Shown in pieces: positions 1 through 10,343 of a stretch of DNA of 26,654 bases. The stretch is from an uncultured Oscillospiraceae bacterium (GTDB lineage: Bacteria; Bacillota; Clostridia; Oscillospirales; Oscillospiraceae). A program made the translations under genes and the position numbers. The notes beneath the pieces are model-generated. The model was not told the origin of the DNA and did no database searches. It worked only from the letters and a program-made list of their open reading frames with translations. The first letter of the stretch is position 1. Each line of letters begins with the position of its first letter. The stretch lies in NCBI GenBank assembly GCA_958436045.1, contig CAUBIP010000016.1:1-26654 (forward strand), in the 5' to 3' direction.

Positions 1-1799
1 GCGCTGAGCTTCTGATAATCCGCAGCCGCCTCCTGGATCTGGGCCTCCAACTCCGCCAGCTGCGCCTCCTGCTGGGCGATCTGCCGCTCTAAGCGGCGCA
101 CCTGCTTATCCAACTGCTTGTCCGGCGTCCTGGGGCGCTCTTTCTTCTCCTTTTTCTCCCGTTTTTCCGCGCTCTGGGCCTGCCGGGCCGCTTTTTCATG
201 CTCCAAGATCGCCCGGTATTTCGTATAACCGCAGCGGAAATCCCGCACTGCGCCGTCCTCCAGGGACCACACCCGCGTGGCAAATCGGTCGATAAAATAC
301 CGGTCGTGGGAGACAAACAGCAGCGTCCCGTCAAATTCCTCCACGGCACACTCGATCCACTCCCGGGCGGCGACATCCAGATGGTTCGTCGGCTCGTCGA
401 GGACAAGGAAATTGATCTTGTCATCCATCAGCATACACAGCCGCAGCCGCGACTGCTCGCCGCCAGACAGGTCGCCGACTTTTTTAAAGACATCCTCTCC
501 GGAAAACAGGAACGCGCCCAGCCGGTCCCGCGCCGCTTGGGGCGTCAGGTTTTTCTCGTAGAGCAGCGTGTCATACAGCGTCCGCTCCGGGTGAGCAAAG
601 GCCATCGTCTGAGGCAGATACCCCGGCTTCACGGCGGGGCCGAATTTAATTTTCCCGGCAAGCGGCGGTTCTATCCCCAGCAAGCAGCGCAGAAATGTTG
701 TCTTTCCCGCACCGTTATCCCCCAGCAGCGCGATGCGCTCGCCATTTCGCACTTGCAGATCGACGCCGGAAAACAGCGTTCTGCCACCGTAGCCCATAGC
801 AAGGTCCCGCACGGAGAACACCTCGTCGCCCTGGAACTCCTGCTGGGCAAAATGCGCCTGGAGCGTCTTCTGCGTCACGGGGCGCTCTGTTTTGCGGATG
901 CGCTCCATCCGGTGCTGGATAGACATGGCGCGGCGGTAGAGCGTCCGGTTGTTGATGCCCCAGCCCTTCATCCGCTCGACGGTAAAGCCCAGCTGCTTGA
1001 GCTTGGCCTGCTCCTGCTCGTACTGCTTTAGCTGCAGATCAAAGCGGGCCTGGCGCTCATTGATATAGAACGTATAGTTGCCGCTGTAGAGCTCCGCCTT
1101 CCCTGCAGAGATCTCTACGATGCGGCTCACGACCTGGTCCAGGAAAAAGCGGTCGTGGGAGATCGTCAGTACAGAGCCCTTGAACGTGCGCAGATAGCTC
1201 TCAAGCCACTCGACGCTGCGCAGGTCCAGGTGGTTCGTCGGCTCGTCCAGCAGCAAGATCTCCGTCTGCTCCAGTAGGAGCCGGGCCAGATTTACCCGCG
1301 TCTTCTCCCCGCCGGAGAGTGCCGCAAAGGGCCGCTGCCGCATGGCCGCCGGGATCTCCAGGCCGTTGCAGATCTTGTCCACCGCGGTGTCGATCGTATA
1401 CCCGCCGCCGGTCTCGTAGCGGTTGACCAGGCTGTCATACTGGGAAAGCTGCGCCGGGGTGCTGCCCTCGGCCATCTCCCGCTCCAGCTGGGCCATCTTC
1501 TTTTTCAGCGCAAACAGCTCTGCAAATGCGCTGCGCAGCACATTTTCCACCGTGTATTCTTCCGGATACCAGGGGATCTGGGAGATAAGGCCGATCCGCT
1601 TGCCCGCCGCAACGGTGATCTCCCCCTCGTCCGGCAGAAGCTGACCGGTGATCATCCGGAAGAGGGTCGTCTTGCCGCAGCCGTTGCGGCCCAGCAGGCC
1701 AACCCGCTCCCCCTCCCGCAGCTCCATGGAAAAGCCGTCGAGCAGCGGTGCGCCGATCTCAAAGGATTTTACAACATTTTTTATACTGATATCAATCAT
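1..1799 (-). CDS. ABC-F family ATP-binding protein (3' end cut by window edge)
   Basis: This is a soluble tandem ATPase of the ABC-F family, whose members act on ribosomes (translation factors or antibiotic-resistance proteins) rather than in transport. About 599 residues are visible and no stop codon is reached. The first ATPase half has Walker A GRNGCGKT (residues 37-44), signature LSGGEKTRV and Walker B LLLDEPTNHLD. The second half has GDNGAGKT (near residue 360), LSGGEQSRL and LVLDEPTNHLD. There are no membrane segments. The C-terminus is a Lys/Glu/Arg-rich tail followed by a predicted coiled coil, as in Uup/YdiF-type members. The ATG at 1799 is preceded by GGAGAGG and overlaps the rnmV stop by 8 bases, so the gene is probably translationally coupled to rnmV. 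The exact ABC-F subfamily cannot be assigned, and an antibiotic-resistance role is not supported. Confidence 0.93.
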   Translation of the reverse strand, partial: MIDISIKNVVKSFEIGAPLLDGFSMELREGERVGLLGRNGCGKTTLFRMITGQLLPDEGEITVAAGKRIGLISQIPWYPEEYTVENVLRSAFAELFALKKKMAQLEREMAEGSTPAQLSQYDSLVNRYETGGGYTIDTAVDKICNGLEIPAAMRQRPFAALSGGEKTRVNLARLLLEQTEILLLDEPTNHLDLRSVEWLESYLRTFKGSVLTISHDRFFLDQVVSRIVEISAGKAELYSGNYTFYINERQARFDLQLKQYEQEQAKLKQLGFTVERMKGWGINNRTLYRRAMSIQHRMERIRKTERPVTQKTLQAHFAQQEFQGDEVFSVRDLAMGYGGRTLFSGVDLQVRNGERIALLGDNGAGKTTFLRCLLGIEPPLAGKIKFGPAVKPGYLPQTMAFAHPERTLYDTLLYEKNLTPQAARDRLGAFLFSGEDVFKKVGDLSGGEQSRLRLCMLMDDKINFLVLDEPTNHLDVAAREWIECAVEEFDGTLLFVSHDRYFIDRFATRVWSLEDGAVRDFRCGYTKYRAILEHEKAARQAQSAEKREKKEKKERPRTPDKQLDKQVRRLERQIAQQEAQLAELEAQIQEAAADYQKLS

Positions 1800-2394
1800 A
1801 TTGCCTCTCCGGGGCGAATTCCCGCAAGAATTCCTCCCGCGTATACAGAATATTCAAAACGTCCAGCAGCGCGTTGGCGCTCAGATGCTCCGGCAGCCGC
1901 AGCTGCTTTTTCAGCGCGGCCCGGCGCTGGGCACTGTCAGCCCGACCGGAGAGCCCGGCGGCAAAGAGATCCGCCTTGGCGATCTCCGACGTGGCCTTCT
2001 CCGCCTGAGCTACGTCCTCCAGCGGAACGCCTGCCTCTTCCAGCGCCCGGCGCAGGATCTCCGGCTGCATCCCCTCGACGCCCAGCTTGCCCTCCTTGCC
2101 CGGCGATCGCTTGCGCCGCTCCTTGCCGGCGATGTCCGGCACATAGGCGTGATACACGCCCTGCTTGGGCAGCGCGCCCTTGAGATAGTTGCGGATCACA
2201 AAGCCCGCACCGTCCGGGTCCGTCAGGATAATAAGCCCCCGCTTTTGGGCCACGCTGCGCAGCAGCGCCAGCTTGGCCCGGTCGTGCATGACGCCGAAGC
2301 CATCGGTCGTAAAGACTGGCGCATCCACCAGCTGCCGCAAGGCGTTCTTATCATATTTTCCCTCAACCACAATGGCCTGTTTCAGTTTAAGCAT
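1792..2394 (-). CDS. rnmV: Ribonuclease M5 (5S rRNA maturation TOPRIM nuclease)
   Basis: RNase M5 trims both ends of 5S rRNA precursors in Firmicutes. The 200-residue product starts with a TOPRIM domain: VVEGKYDK carries the conserved Glu11, and LTDPDGAG carries the Asp59-x-Asp61 metal-binding pair. VPDIAGKER and a helical C-terminal half (DUF4093-like) follow, as expected for the family, whose usual length is about 180-200 residues. A longer in-frame start exists upstream, but the ATG at 2394 is chosen because AGGAGG lies six bases before it and the family motif begins a few residues later. The gene overlaps the holA stop by 8 bases and the ABC-F start by 8 bases, so it sits in a tightly coupled operon. 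Confidence 0.9.
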   Translation of the reverse strand: MLKLKQAIVVEGKYDKNALRQLVDAPVFTTDGFGVMHDRAKLALLRSVAQKRGLIILTDPDGAGFVIRNYLKGALPKQGVYHAYVPDIAGKERRKRSPGKEGKLGVEGMQPEILRRALEEAGVPLEDVAQAEKATSEIAKADLFAAGLSGRADSAQRRAALKKQLRLPEHLSANALLDVLNILYTREEFLREFAPERQYD

Positions 2395-3436
2395 GCTTTG
2401 CCTCCTGAGCCAGTTGCAATAGCAGCAGCTCCAGCAGCCGCTGGGGCGTGTCATACGACGTTTTCAGCCGGTAGTCCGTCAGCGCGCAGGCCTGCAGGGC
2501 TGCCTTGCTGAAGCCCTCGGAGAGCCGCCGGGCGTATCCCATCGTCTTTTTGGCCGGGTAGCTGCCCATGCCGCACAGGTGCATCAGGCTCTCCGCACCC
2601 TTGCCCGCCGCCTGCAGCAGCTGGGCGCAATAGATCCGGCGCAGCTGCATCCCGATGGCGGCCAGGAGCACGATAGGCTCCTGCTGCAGCTGGAAAAGCG
2701 TCTGCAATGTCGCCAGGGCCGTGTCATAGCGGCCCGCGGCGATGGCATCGGTCATATCAAAGACATAGGCCTCCAGCACCGGCTCAACCACGGCGTCGAT
2801 CTCCGCCTTTGTGATCTCCTCCGCAGGGGCATAGGCCGCGACCTTTTCGATCTCCGACCGCAGCGCCGTCATCGTCCCGCCAGTGCGCAGGATGAGATAG
2901 CGGCAGAGTTCAACGCTGATTTCCTTACCAAAGCCCGCAAAATGCTTGGCGATCCAGGCGGCAAGCTCCCGCTCTGACTGCTTTTCAAAGCTGACGGCAC
3001 TGCCCTGCCCCTCCAGAACACCATGGAGCTTCTTCTGCCGCCGGTCCGGCTGATAGGCCACCGTATCGAACACAAAAAACACATGGCAATACGGCGGGAT
3101 ATCCGAAAGCAGCACCGTCAGGCGCTCCCGGTCCGGCTGGGGCAGCTTATAGGGATCCACATCGTCCACTTGGACCATCGTAGCCTCTGCCAGCATGGGC
3201 ATGGCCTCGACGGCATTCTGCAGGGCGTCCATCGTCAAATTTTCCGCGTTGAAGCGGTGGTAATTGAATGCCTCCGCCGGACCGTCGGTCAGTTTTTTCC
3301 GGGCCAGCGCAAGATAATGCTCCCGCAGATAGCTCTCTGGCCCGTAAAAGAGATAAAGCGGCCCCAATTGCCCGGCCCGCAGATCATTTTTCAGCCGCTG
3401 CAGCGCGCCGGGATCTGTTTTTTCTTTTCTTGCCAT
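2387..3436 (-). CDS. holA: DNA polymerase III subunit delta
   Basis: The delta subunit is the clamp-loader component that opens the beta sliding clamp. The 349-residue product has the typical N-terminal LYLFYGPESYL segment of the degenerate AAA+ domain, followed by the helical lid and the C-terminal collar domain. Its length matches the family. The ATG at 3436 is preferred over an in-frame GTG at 3445, because the Shine-Dalgarno AGGAGGTGA lies about eight bases before the ATG and would overlap the GTG. That Shine-Dalgarno sequence is formed by the last codons of comEC, whose stop is five bases upstream. The comEC-holA order is common in Firmicutes. Confidence 0.93.
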   Translation of the reverse strand: MARKEKTDPGALQRLKNDLRAGQLGPLYLFYGPESYLREHYLALARKKLTDGPAEAFNYHRFNAENLTMDALQNAVEAMPMLAEATMVQVDDVDPYKLPQPDRERLTVLLSDIPPYCHVFFVFDTVAYQPDRRQKKLHGVLEGQGSAVSFEKQSERELAAWIAKHFAGFGKEISVELCRYLILRTGGTMTALRSEIEKVAAYAPAEEITKAEIDAVVEPVLEAYVFDMTDAIAAGRYDTALATLQTLFQLQQEPIVLLAAIGMQLRRIYCAQLLQAAGKGAESLMHLCGMGSYPAKKTMGYARRLSEGFSKAALQACALTDYRLKTSYDTPQRLLELLLLQLAQEAKHA

Positions 3437-3441
3437 GCCGC

Positions 3442-5694
3442 TCACCTCCTGATGGTCACAGTACCGTTTTCGTCCGTCCGATAGATGGACGCGCCGCAGG
3501 AACGCAAACGCTCCATTGTCTCGGCCCTGGGATGACCGTACCGGTTATCGCGCCCAACAGAGATCACCGCGATCTCCGGCCGGACTGCTGTGAGCAGCGG
3601 CGCGCCTGTGGAGGTCGCCGCGCCATGGTGTCCGGCGAGCATGACCTCGACCTTCGGCAGTGTATGCAGGGCCAGCAGCCGCGCCTCCCCGTCCAGGCTC
3701 ATATCGCCGGTAATCAGGATATCATAATCCTCCCGGGAGCACAGCACGCTGAGCCCGCCATCGTTACCCGGCAGGCGGGAGACCGGCCCGAAGATCTGAA
3801 GCTGGCTTTGACCCAGGTGCAGCGTCCGGTCCTCTTGCAAATACTCCAGCGTCGTGCCCGTCTCCGCTGCGGCCTGTCCAATTGCCGTGCAGAGGGCACT
3901 TTCCGCATCAGACGGCGGGAGATACAGCTGGCGCACAGGGATCCGCCCCAGCAAATAGGCCACACCTCCGGCATGGTCGGCATCGTAATGGGTCAAAAGC
4001 AGCAGGTCCAGGTGGAATTTTCCATGGGCAAGCAAGGCCCGCGCCGCCTGCTCCCCGGCTTCCTCCGGGTTGCTGCCGCCGCAGTCGACCAGGATGCTCT
4101 TCCCGTCCACCTCCAGCAGCACGCACTGCCCCTGGCCGACATCCAGAACAGTCGTCTGGACCTCAGCCAGGCTATTTTCCAACCAAGAGAGGCCCACGCT
4201 CGCCGCCAGACTGACAGCAAGGCACAGGGCAAATTGCAGCGGCCGCTTCTGCTTTTGCAGCAGAAACACCGCCAGCAGCAAATACGCAAAAACCACCCAC
4301 GCGGCAAGATAGACACTGCTGGTATAGACCGCGGCAAACGGCAGCCTGGCCGCACCACGGACGATCCACCAAAAATAACGCACAAGCCACGAGAGCAGCC
4401 CCGCAAAAAACGCTGCGACGCCGGGCAGGACAAAGCCCACCAGGCAGATGACAAGCCCCAGCTGGAAGCACAGGCTGACAGCCCACAGCACCAGGAAATT
4501 CACCCCAATCGCAGCCAGGCTCACAAGATCAAACGAGCAGGCCACCAGCGGCGTTGTAAACACCATTGCACCGAGACTGGCGGAGGCCGACGCAAACAGC
4601 GCGGCGCGCAGCTTTGCCGCCACTGCGGGCAGCTTCCGGCCCGCCCGCCGGGCCATGGCATGATAGAGCCGGTTGCCAAACAGCAATAGGCCCGCCATGG
4701 ACGCAAACGAGAGCTGGAAGCTCAGGTCCGCCACCGCCCAGGGATTTTGCAGAAGGATCACCAGCATCGCCGCGCAGAGGGAGGTCGGCGTGTCCTCCTC
4801 CCGCTTGACAAGCGGCGCCAGAAGCAGCAGGATCTGCATCACGGCCGCCCGAATGACCGACGGCGCCGCACCGGTCAGCAGCGCATAGCACACGACCACC
4901 GGAATGCCGATGGCCGCCGCCAGGCCCCGGCGGCGCAGGAACAGCAGCAGCATCGCCAAAAGGATCGAGACATGCATCCCGGAGATAGCGACGACATGGC
5001 TCACCCCTGCCAGTGACAGAGCGTTTTTATCCGCATAGGAAAAGCCGCTGCGGTCGCCCGTCAGCAGAGCCTGCAAAAACGGCGCCGTATCGGCGGGAAA
5101 CAGGGCTGTGATCTTCCCCTGCAGCTGCCGGGCCAACCATGCGGGGCAGGCCCAAATCGGGCGCTTTGCCTGCGGCGTAATGTGGGCGTCGCCCCTGGCA
5201 TAGGCCAGCAGGACATAGCCGCGGCTGCGGGCATAGAGATTTTCCTCCTCCGCCCGGGCCTGGAGACTCGCCGCTTCCACCTCCGCCTTGACGGATAGCT
5301 GGTCGCCAGGCGCGGCCTTTGCGTCTGTTTCGCGCAGGTAGAGCAGCGTGCGGCAGCGCGTGCCGCCGCAGTCCAGCAGTACATCCAGCCGCTGGCCGTA
5401 GCGGGTCTGCACCGGGTAGGAGGCGACGGTCGCTGCGATGGTCTGGGCCTCGCCTGTCAGGCGCAGGGCCGGGCGCAGCTGCGTCTGGTAATACAGCCCC
5501 GTCCAGAGTAGCCCCACGCCAAAGCCAAGCAGCAGGCAGCAGACGCGCCGCAGCCTTTTCCGCCGCAGACATAAAAGCCCACCGCCGAGGGCAACTGCCA
5601 CCACCCCCAGCCAGATCGGAATACCCGGCAAAACATAGACACACAGCAGCACCGCCGCTGCAAATGCACAGGCAAACCAAACAAGTCTTCGCAC
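3442..5694 (-). CDS. comEC: ComEC/Rec2 family DNA uptake channel
   Basis: ComEC forms the inner-membrane channel for single-stranded DNA during natural transformation. The 750-residue protein has the complete family layout. N-terminal membrane helices and a DUF4131-like soluble segment come first. The competence domain follows, with GDRSGFS and HVVAISGMHVS near residues 210-245, then several further membrane helices. A C-terminal metallo-beta-lactamase domain begins near LDVGQGQCVLL (about residue 515) and carries the metal motif THYDADHAGG (about residue 567). The start is a GTG at 5694 with GGGAGGTG just upstream. It lies 99 bases after the HIT gene, with a strong hairpin between them. No other competence gene is in the window, so whether the cell transforms is unknown. 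Confidence 0.94.
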   Translation of the reverse strand: MRRLVWFACAFAAAVLLCVYVLPGIPIWLGVVAVALGGGLLCLRRKRLRRVCCLLLGFGVGLLWTGLYYQTQLRPALRLTGEAQTIAATVASYPVQTRYGQRLDVLLDCGGTRCRTLLYLRETDAKAAPGDQLSVKAEVEAASLQARAEEENLYARSRGYVLLAYARGDAHITPQAKRPIWACPAWLARQLQGKITALFPADTAPFLQALLTGDRSGFSYADKNALSLAGVSHVVAISGMHVSILLAMLLLFLRRRGLAAAIGIPVVVCYALLTGAAPSVIRAAVMQILLLLAPLVKREEDTPTSLCAAMLVILLQNPWAVADLSFQLSFASMAGLLLFGNRLYHAMARRAGRKLPAVAAKLRAALFASASASLGAMVFTTPLVACSFDLVSLAAIGVNFLVLWAVSLCFQLGLVICLVGFVLPGVAAFFAGLLSWLVRYFWWIVRGAARLPFAAVYTSSVYLAAWVVFAYLLLAVFLLQKQKRPLQFALCLAVSLAASVGLSWLENSLAEVQTTVLDVGQGQCVLLEVDGKSILVDCGGSNPEEAGEQAARALLAHGKFHLDLLLLTHYDADHAGGVAYLLGRIPVRQLYLPPSDAESALCTAIGQAAAETGTTLEYLQEDRTLHLGQSQLQIFGPVSRLPGNDGGLSVLCSREDYDILITGDMSLDGEARLLALHTLPKVEVMLAGHHGAATSTGAPLLTAVRPEIAVISVGRDNRYGHPRAETMERLRSCGASIYRTDENGTVTIRR

Positions 5695-5737
5695 GCGCTC
5701 ACCTCCCGGCCCTTTGGTTTTTTCACATTAGAAACAG

Positions 5738-5776
5738 CCCCGCCATTTTGGCACAAAGCCTTGCAAAATGGCGGGG
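5738..5776 (-). terminator. Perfect 13-bp hairpin between the HIT gene and comEC
   Basis: The arms CCCCGCCATTTTG (5738-5750) and CAAAATGGCGGGG (5764-5776) pair perfectly around a 13-base loop. On the minus strand the hairpin lies just after the HIT stop and is followed by CTGTTTCTAATG, which is only weakly U-rich. It may be an inefficient terminator or a processing or stabilising hairpin that sets comEC expression relative to alaS and the HIT gene. Confidence 0.6.
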
Positions 5777-5793
5777 ACCGATCTTCGTTACAC

Positions 5794-6132
5794 TTAGTTA
5801 AACGAACCCAGCTGCTGGCCGCTGAGGACATGGAAGTGCAGATGATGCACCGTCTGCCCCGCGAGCTGGCCGCAGTTCGTCACGACACGGAAGCCATCGG
5901 CAAAACCCATCTCCTGGGCGAGCTTCGCGATGACGGCGTAAATGTGCCCGATGAGCGCCGCATTCTCCTCCGTGACCTCCGCTGCGGAAGCCAGGTGCTG
6001 CTTCGGGATCACCAGGAAATGCGTCTTTGCCAGGGGGGCAATGTCGTAAAACGCGTAGCACAATTCATCCTCGTAGACCTTTTTCGAGGGGATCTCCCCG
6101 GCAATAATCTTACAAAACAGGCAATCGTTCAT
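5794..6132 (-). CDS. HIT family (histidine triad) nucleotide-binding protein
   Basis: HIT/HINT proteins are small nucleotide hydrolases that act on adenosine phosphoramidates and related aminoacyl-AMPs. The 112-residue product has the N-terminal CxxC (Cys4, Cys7) seen in zinc-binding HINT proteins. The catalytic triad motif is H97-L-H99-F-H101 near the C-terminus; by family knowledge the central histidine is the nucleophile. The ATG at 6132 has AAGGAG eight bases upstream. It lies 30 bases downstream of alaS and is probably co-transcribed from the T-box-controlled promoter. Removal of aminoacyl-AMP by-products would be a sensible link to a tRNA synthetase, but that link is inference. Confidence 0.93.
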   Translation of the reverse strand: MNDCLFCKIIAGEIPSKKVYEDELCYAFYDIAPLAKTHFLVIPKQHLASAAEVTEENAALIGHIYAVIAKLAQEMGFADGFRVVTNCGQLAGQTVHHLHFHVLSGQQLGSFN

Positions 6133-6162
6133 ACTGTTCGCTCCTTTTCTTCCGTATTCCGC

Positions 6163-8805
<2,643 letters not shown>

Positions 8806-8862
8806 TCTCGGTTTTACCTCCAAACTTGATTCTCCAACCAGCCGCAGTCCGCGGCGATGCTG

Positions 8863-8902
8863 TAAAAAAATAAAAAACGCCCTGTCTCCGGCGCAGGGGC
8901 GA
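8863..8902 (-). terminator. T-box regulated terminator
   Basis: On the minus strand GCCCCTG pairs with CAGGGC (one bulged C) around a nine-base loop. It is followed by a run of T residues interrupted once by A (8864-8877). It sits between the T-box antiterminator sequence and alaS, where the regulated terminator should be. Confidence 0.9.
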
Positions 8903-9100
8903 AGGGAAGCTCCGCGGTACCACCCTGCTTACACAAAACAGTGCATCTTCAGCCATGGGTAACGGGCATGGGCCGTCCTGCTCGTCGCAGGCCGCTCGGA
9001 AGTGGCTGCAGCTTCGCCTGGCCGCGGGGCTTCCACCGTCCCCCGCTCTCTGTCGTGCTGCTAAAGCTGCTCATTTCCTCAGGGCGTTTGCTCTATTCTA
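8863..9100 (-). promoter_or_regulatory. T-box riboswitch leader of alaS
   Basis: The leader RNA would sense uncharged tRNA-Ala and allow read-through into alaS when it binds. The conserved T-box AGGGTGGTACCGCGG lies at 8912-8926 on the minus strand; its variable bulge base is U, which can pair with the A73 discriminator of tRNA-Ala. Flanking AAGC and GCTT form the antiterminator helix. Stem I covers roughly 9085-8995, with a distal GGGG/CCCC helix capped by a GGTGGAA loop, typical of T-boxes. Alanine triplets (GCT, GCC) occur on the 3' side of stem I near 9005-9015, but the exact specifier was not resolved. The competing terminator is at 8863-8902. Confidence 0.93.
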
Positions 9101-9106
9101 TCCAAC

Positions 9107-9134
9107 ATTTTAGCAGAAAACCCGCAATTGTCAA
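9107..9134 (-). promoter_or_regulatory. Sigma-A promoter of the alaS leader
   Basis: The -35 TTGACA (9129-9134) and -10 TAAAAT (9107-9112) are separated by 16 bases. The predicted start near 9100 gives a leader long enough for the complete T-box. Confidence 0.8.
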
Positions 9135-9144
9135 GCGCGGCGGC

Positions 9145-9191
9145 AATTTTTGGCAGCGGACGCGCAGAGCGCAATCCGCCGCCAAAATTTT
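9145..9191. repeat. Imperfect inverted repeat after the TuaH-like glycosyltransferase gene
   Basis: TTTTGGCAGCGGA (9148-9160) faces TCCGCCGCCAAAA (9175-9187) with one mismatch or wobble. Flanking A/T bases extend the stem, and a nested GCGC/GCGC pair lies in the loop. It starts a few bases after the glycosyltransferase stop on the minus strand and just before the alaS promoter. A terminator role is plausible, but neither side has a clean U-tract. Confidence 0.5.
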
Positions 9192-9194
9192 CGG

Positions 9195-10343
9195 TCAGAA
9201 AATGCCGTGCTCTTCCAGAGTTTTGCACATTTGCGCGACCCGGGCATCCCAGGAGCTGGCGCGCCCGGCGGCCATCCGGGCATCGCGGCGGTCCGGGGCC
9301 ATATCGTCCAGGGCTGCCTGGCAGGCGGCGAGGAAGGCGTCGCAGTCCCCGGCGATATGGATGAGCGGGGCGTACTGCAGCACCTGCTCCGGCTGCGGCG
9401 TCGAGACGATAGGCTTGCCGGTGGCCAGATACTCGTAAAACTTCAAGGGGCTGACGTCCTTGCTCAGATCGCTCGGGGCGAACAAATTCAGGCACACGTT
9501 AAAGTGGGCCAGGTACTGGGGCAGCGCCTCATTGGGCTTGAGGCCCAGGAAATGGATGTTTTCCTGCTGCTCCAGGGCGGTCAGATCCACCCCCGGCTTT
9601 TTCCCGCCGATGAAGACAAAATTCCAGTCCGGCCGCGCCTGGGCCGCCGCCAGGACCAGCTCATAGCTGATGCACTGCTGCAGCGCGCCGACAAAGCCGA
9701 AGACCGGCCCCTGCAGCGCCGCCATCTCCCGGGGCACCGGCTGGGGCTGGGCCGCCTGGGCAAAGCGCTCGTAATTGGCCCCGTTGGGGATAAACACGCT
9801 GCCGGGATTTGCCGTCTGCAGGCGCTCGCACAGGCTCTGGGCCGTGGCAAAGACCTGATCTGCTGCGCCTGCCAGTTCCAGCTCCATGCGGTCCACCAGC
9901 GCCGGATCCATCTGCCCGCCATAGGCAGAATGCCGGTCCACACAGTCATAGACCAGAGCGCTGTGGGGGACCTCCCGCACCAGGTCGCAGCAGACCGGCG
10001 AATACACCCACAGGACCGGGTCATAAATCCCGTGCTGCTGCATTTTCTTGCGAATGAACCGGGCGATCTTCTTCTGATTCCAGCGGTTGATCCACCGGAA
10101 GCGATAGAAAAACGGCAGGACCGGCGGCAGGCTGTAGACATGGATATTCTCCTGCGGTGTCAGCGCCGGGGCGCGGTAGGCCTTGAGCTTTTTCTTCGCC
10201 TCCCGGTCCCGCAGGGGGGCAAGATACGTCACAGACGGGTCAAAATATAAGATCTGCGCATCCGGGATGCGGCTCATGACCTGCTGCTTTCTGGTGGGAA
10301 TCGGGTACCACGGTGACGTGGCAAGGCACACGATCTGTTTCAT
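9195..10343 (-). CDS. Glycosyltransferase, GT4-like (TuaH-like)
   Basis: This cytoplasmic sugar transferase probably adds a residue to a cell-envelope polysaccharide. The 382-residue protein lacks membrane helices and has two Rossmann-like halves. VYDCVDRHSAYGG in the N-terminal half resembles TuaH-type transferases. FGFVGALQQ marks the second half. The C-terminal motif SPLKFYEYLATGKPIVST is the acidic EX7E-like nucleotide-sugar site of the GT4 clan. The ATG at 10343 overlaps the stop of the upstream GT-CsaB gene as ATGA. Its own ribosome binding site is weak (AAGG 16 bases upstream), so translation probably depends on coupling. Sugar donor and acceptor cannot be deduced from sequence. Confidence 0.88.
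   Translation of the reverse strand: MKQIVCLATSPWYPIPTRKQQVMSRIPDAQILYFDPSVTYLAPLRDREAKKKLKAYRAPALTPQENIHVYSLPPVLPFFYRFRWINRWNQKKIARFIRKKMQQHGIYDPVLWVYSPVCCDLVREVPHSALVYDCVDRHSAYGGQMDPALVDRMELELAGAADQVFATAQSLCERLQTANPGSVFIPNGANYERFAQAAQPQPVPREMAALQGPVFGFVGALQQCISYELVLAAAQARPDWNFVFIGGKKPGVDLTALEQQENIHFLGLKPNEALPQYLAHFNVCLNLFAPSDLSKDVSPLKFYEYLATGKPIVSTPQPEQVLQYAPLIHIAGDCDAFLAACQAALDDMAPDRRDARMAAGRASSWDARVAQMCKTLEEHGIF

Noticed and set aside
198..1031. Long open frame on the plus strand over the ABC-F gene
   Set aside because: It is antisense to a clearly recognised protein, has no ribosome binding site that decides a start, and its product shows no family features. GC-rich codon use on the minus strand keeps the opposite frame open.
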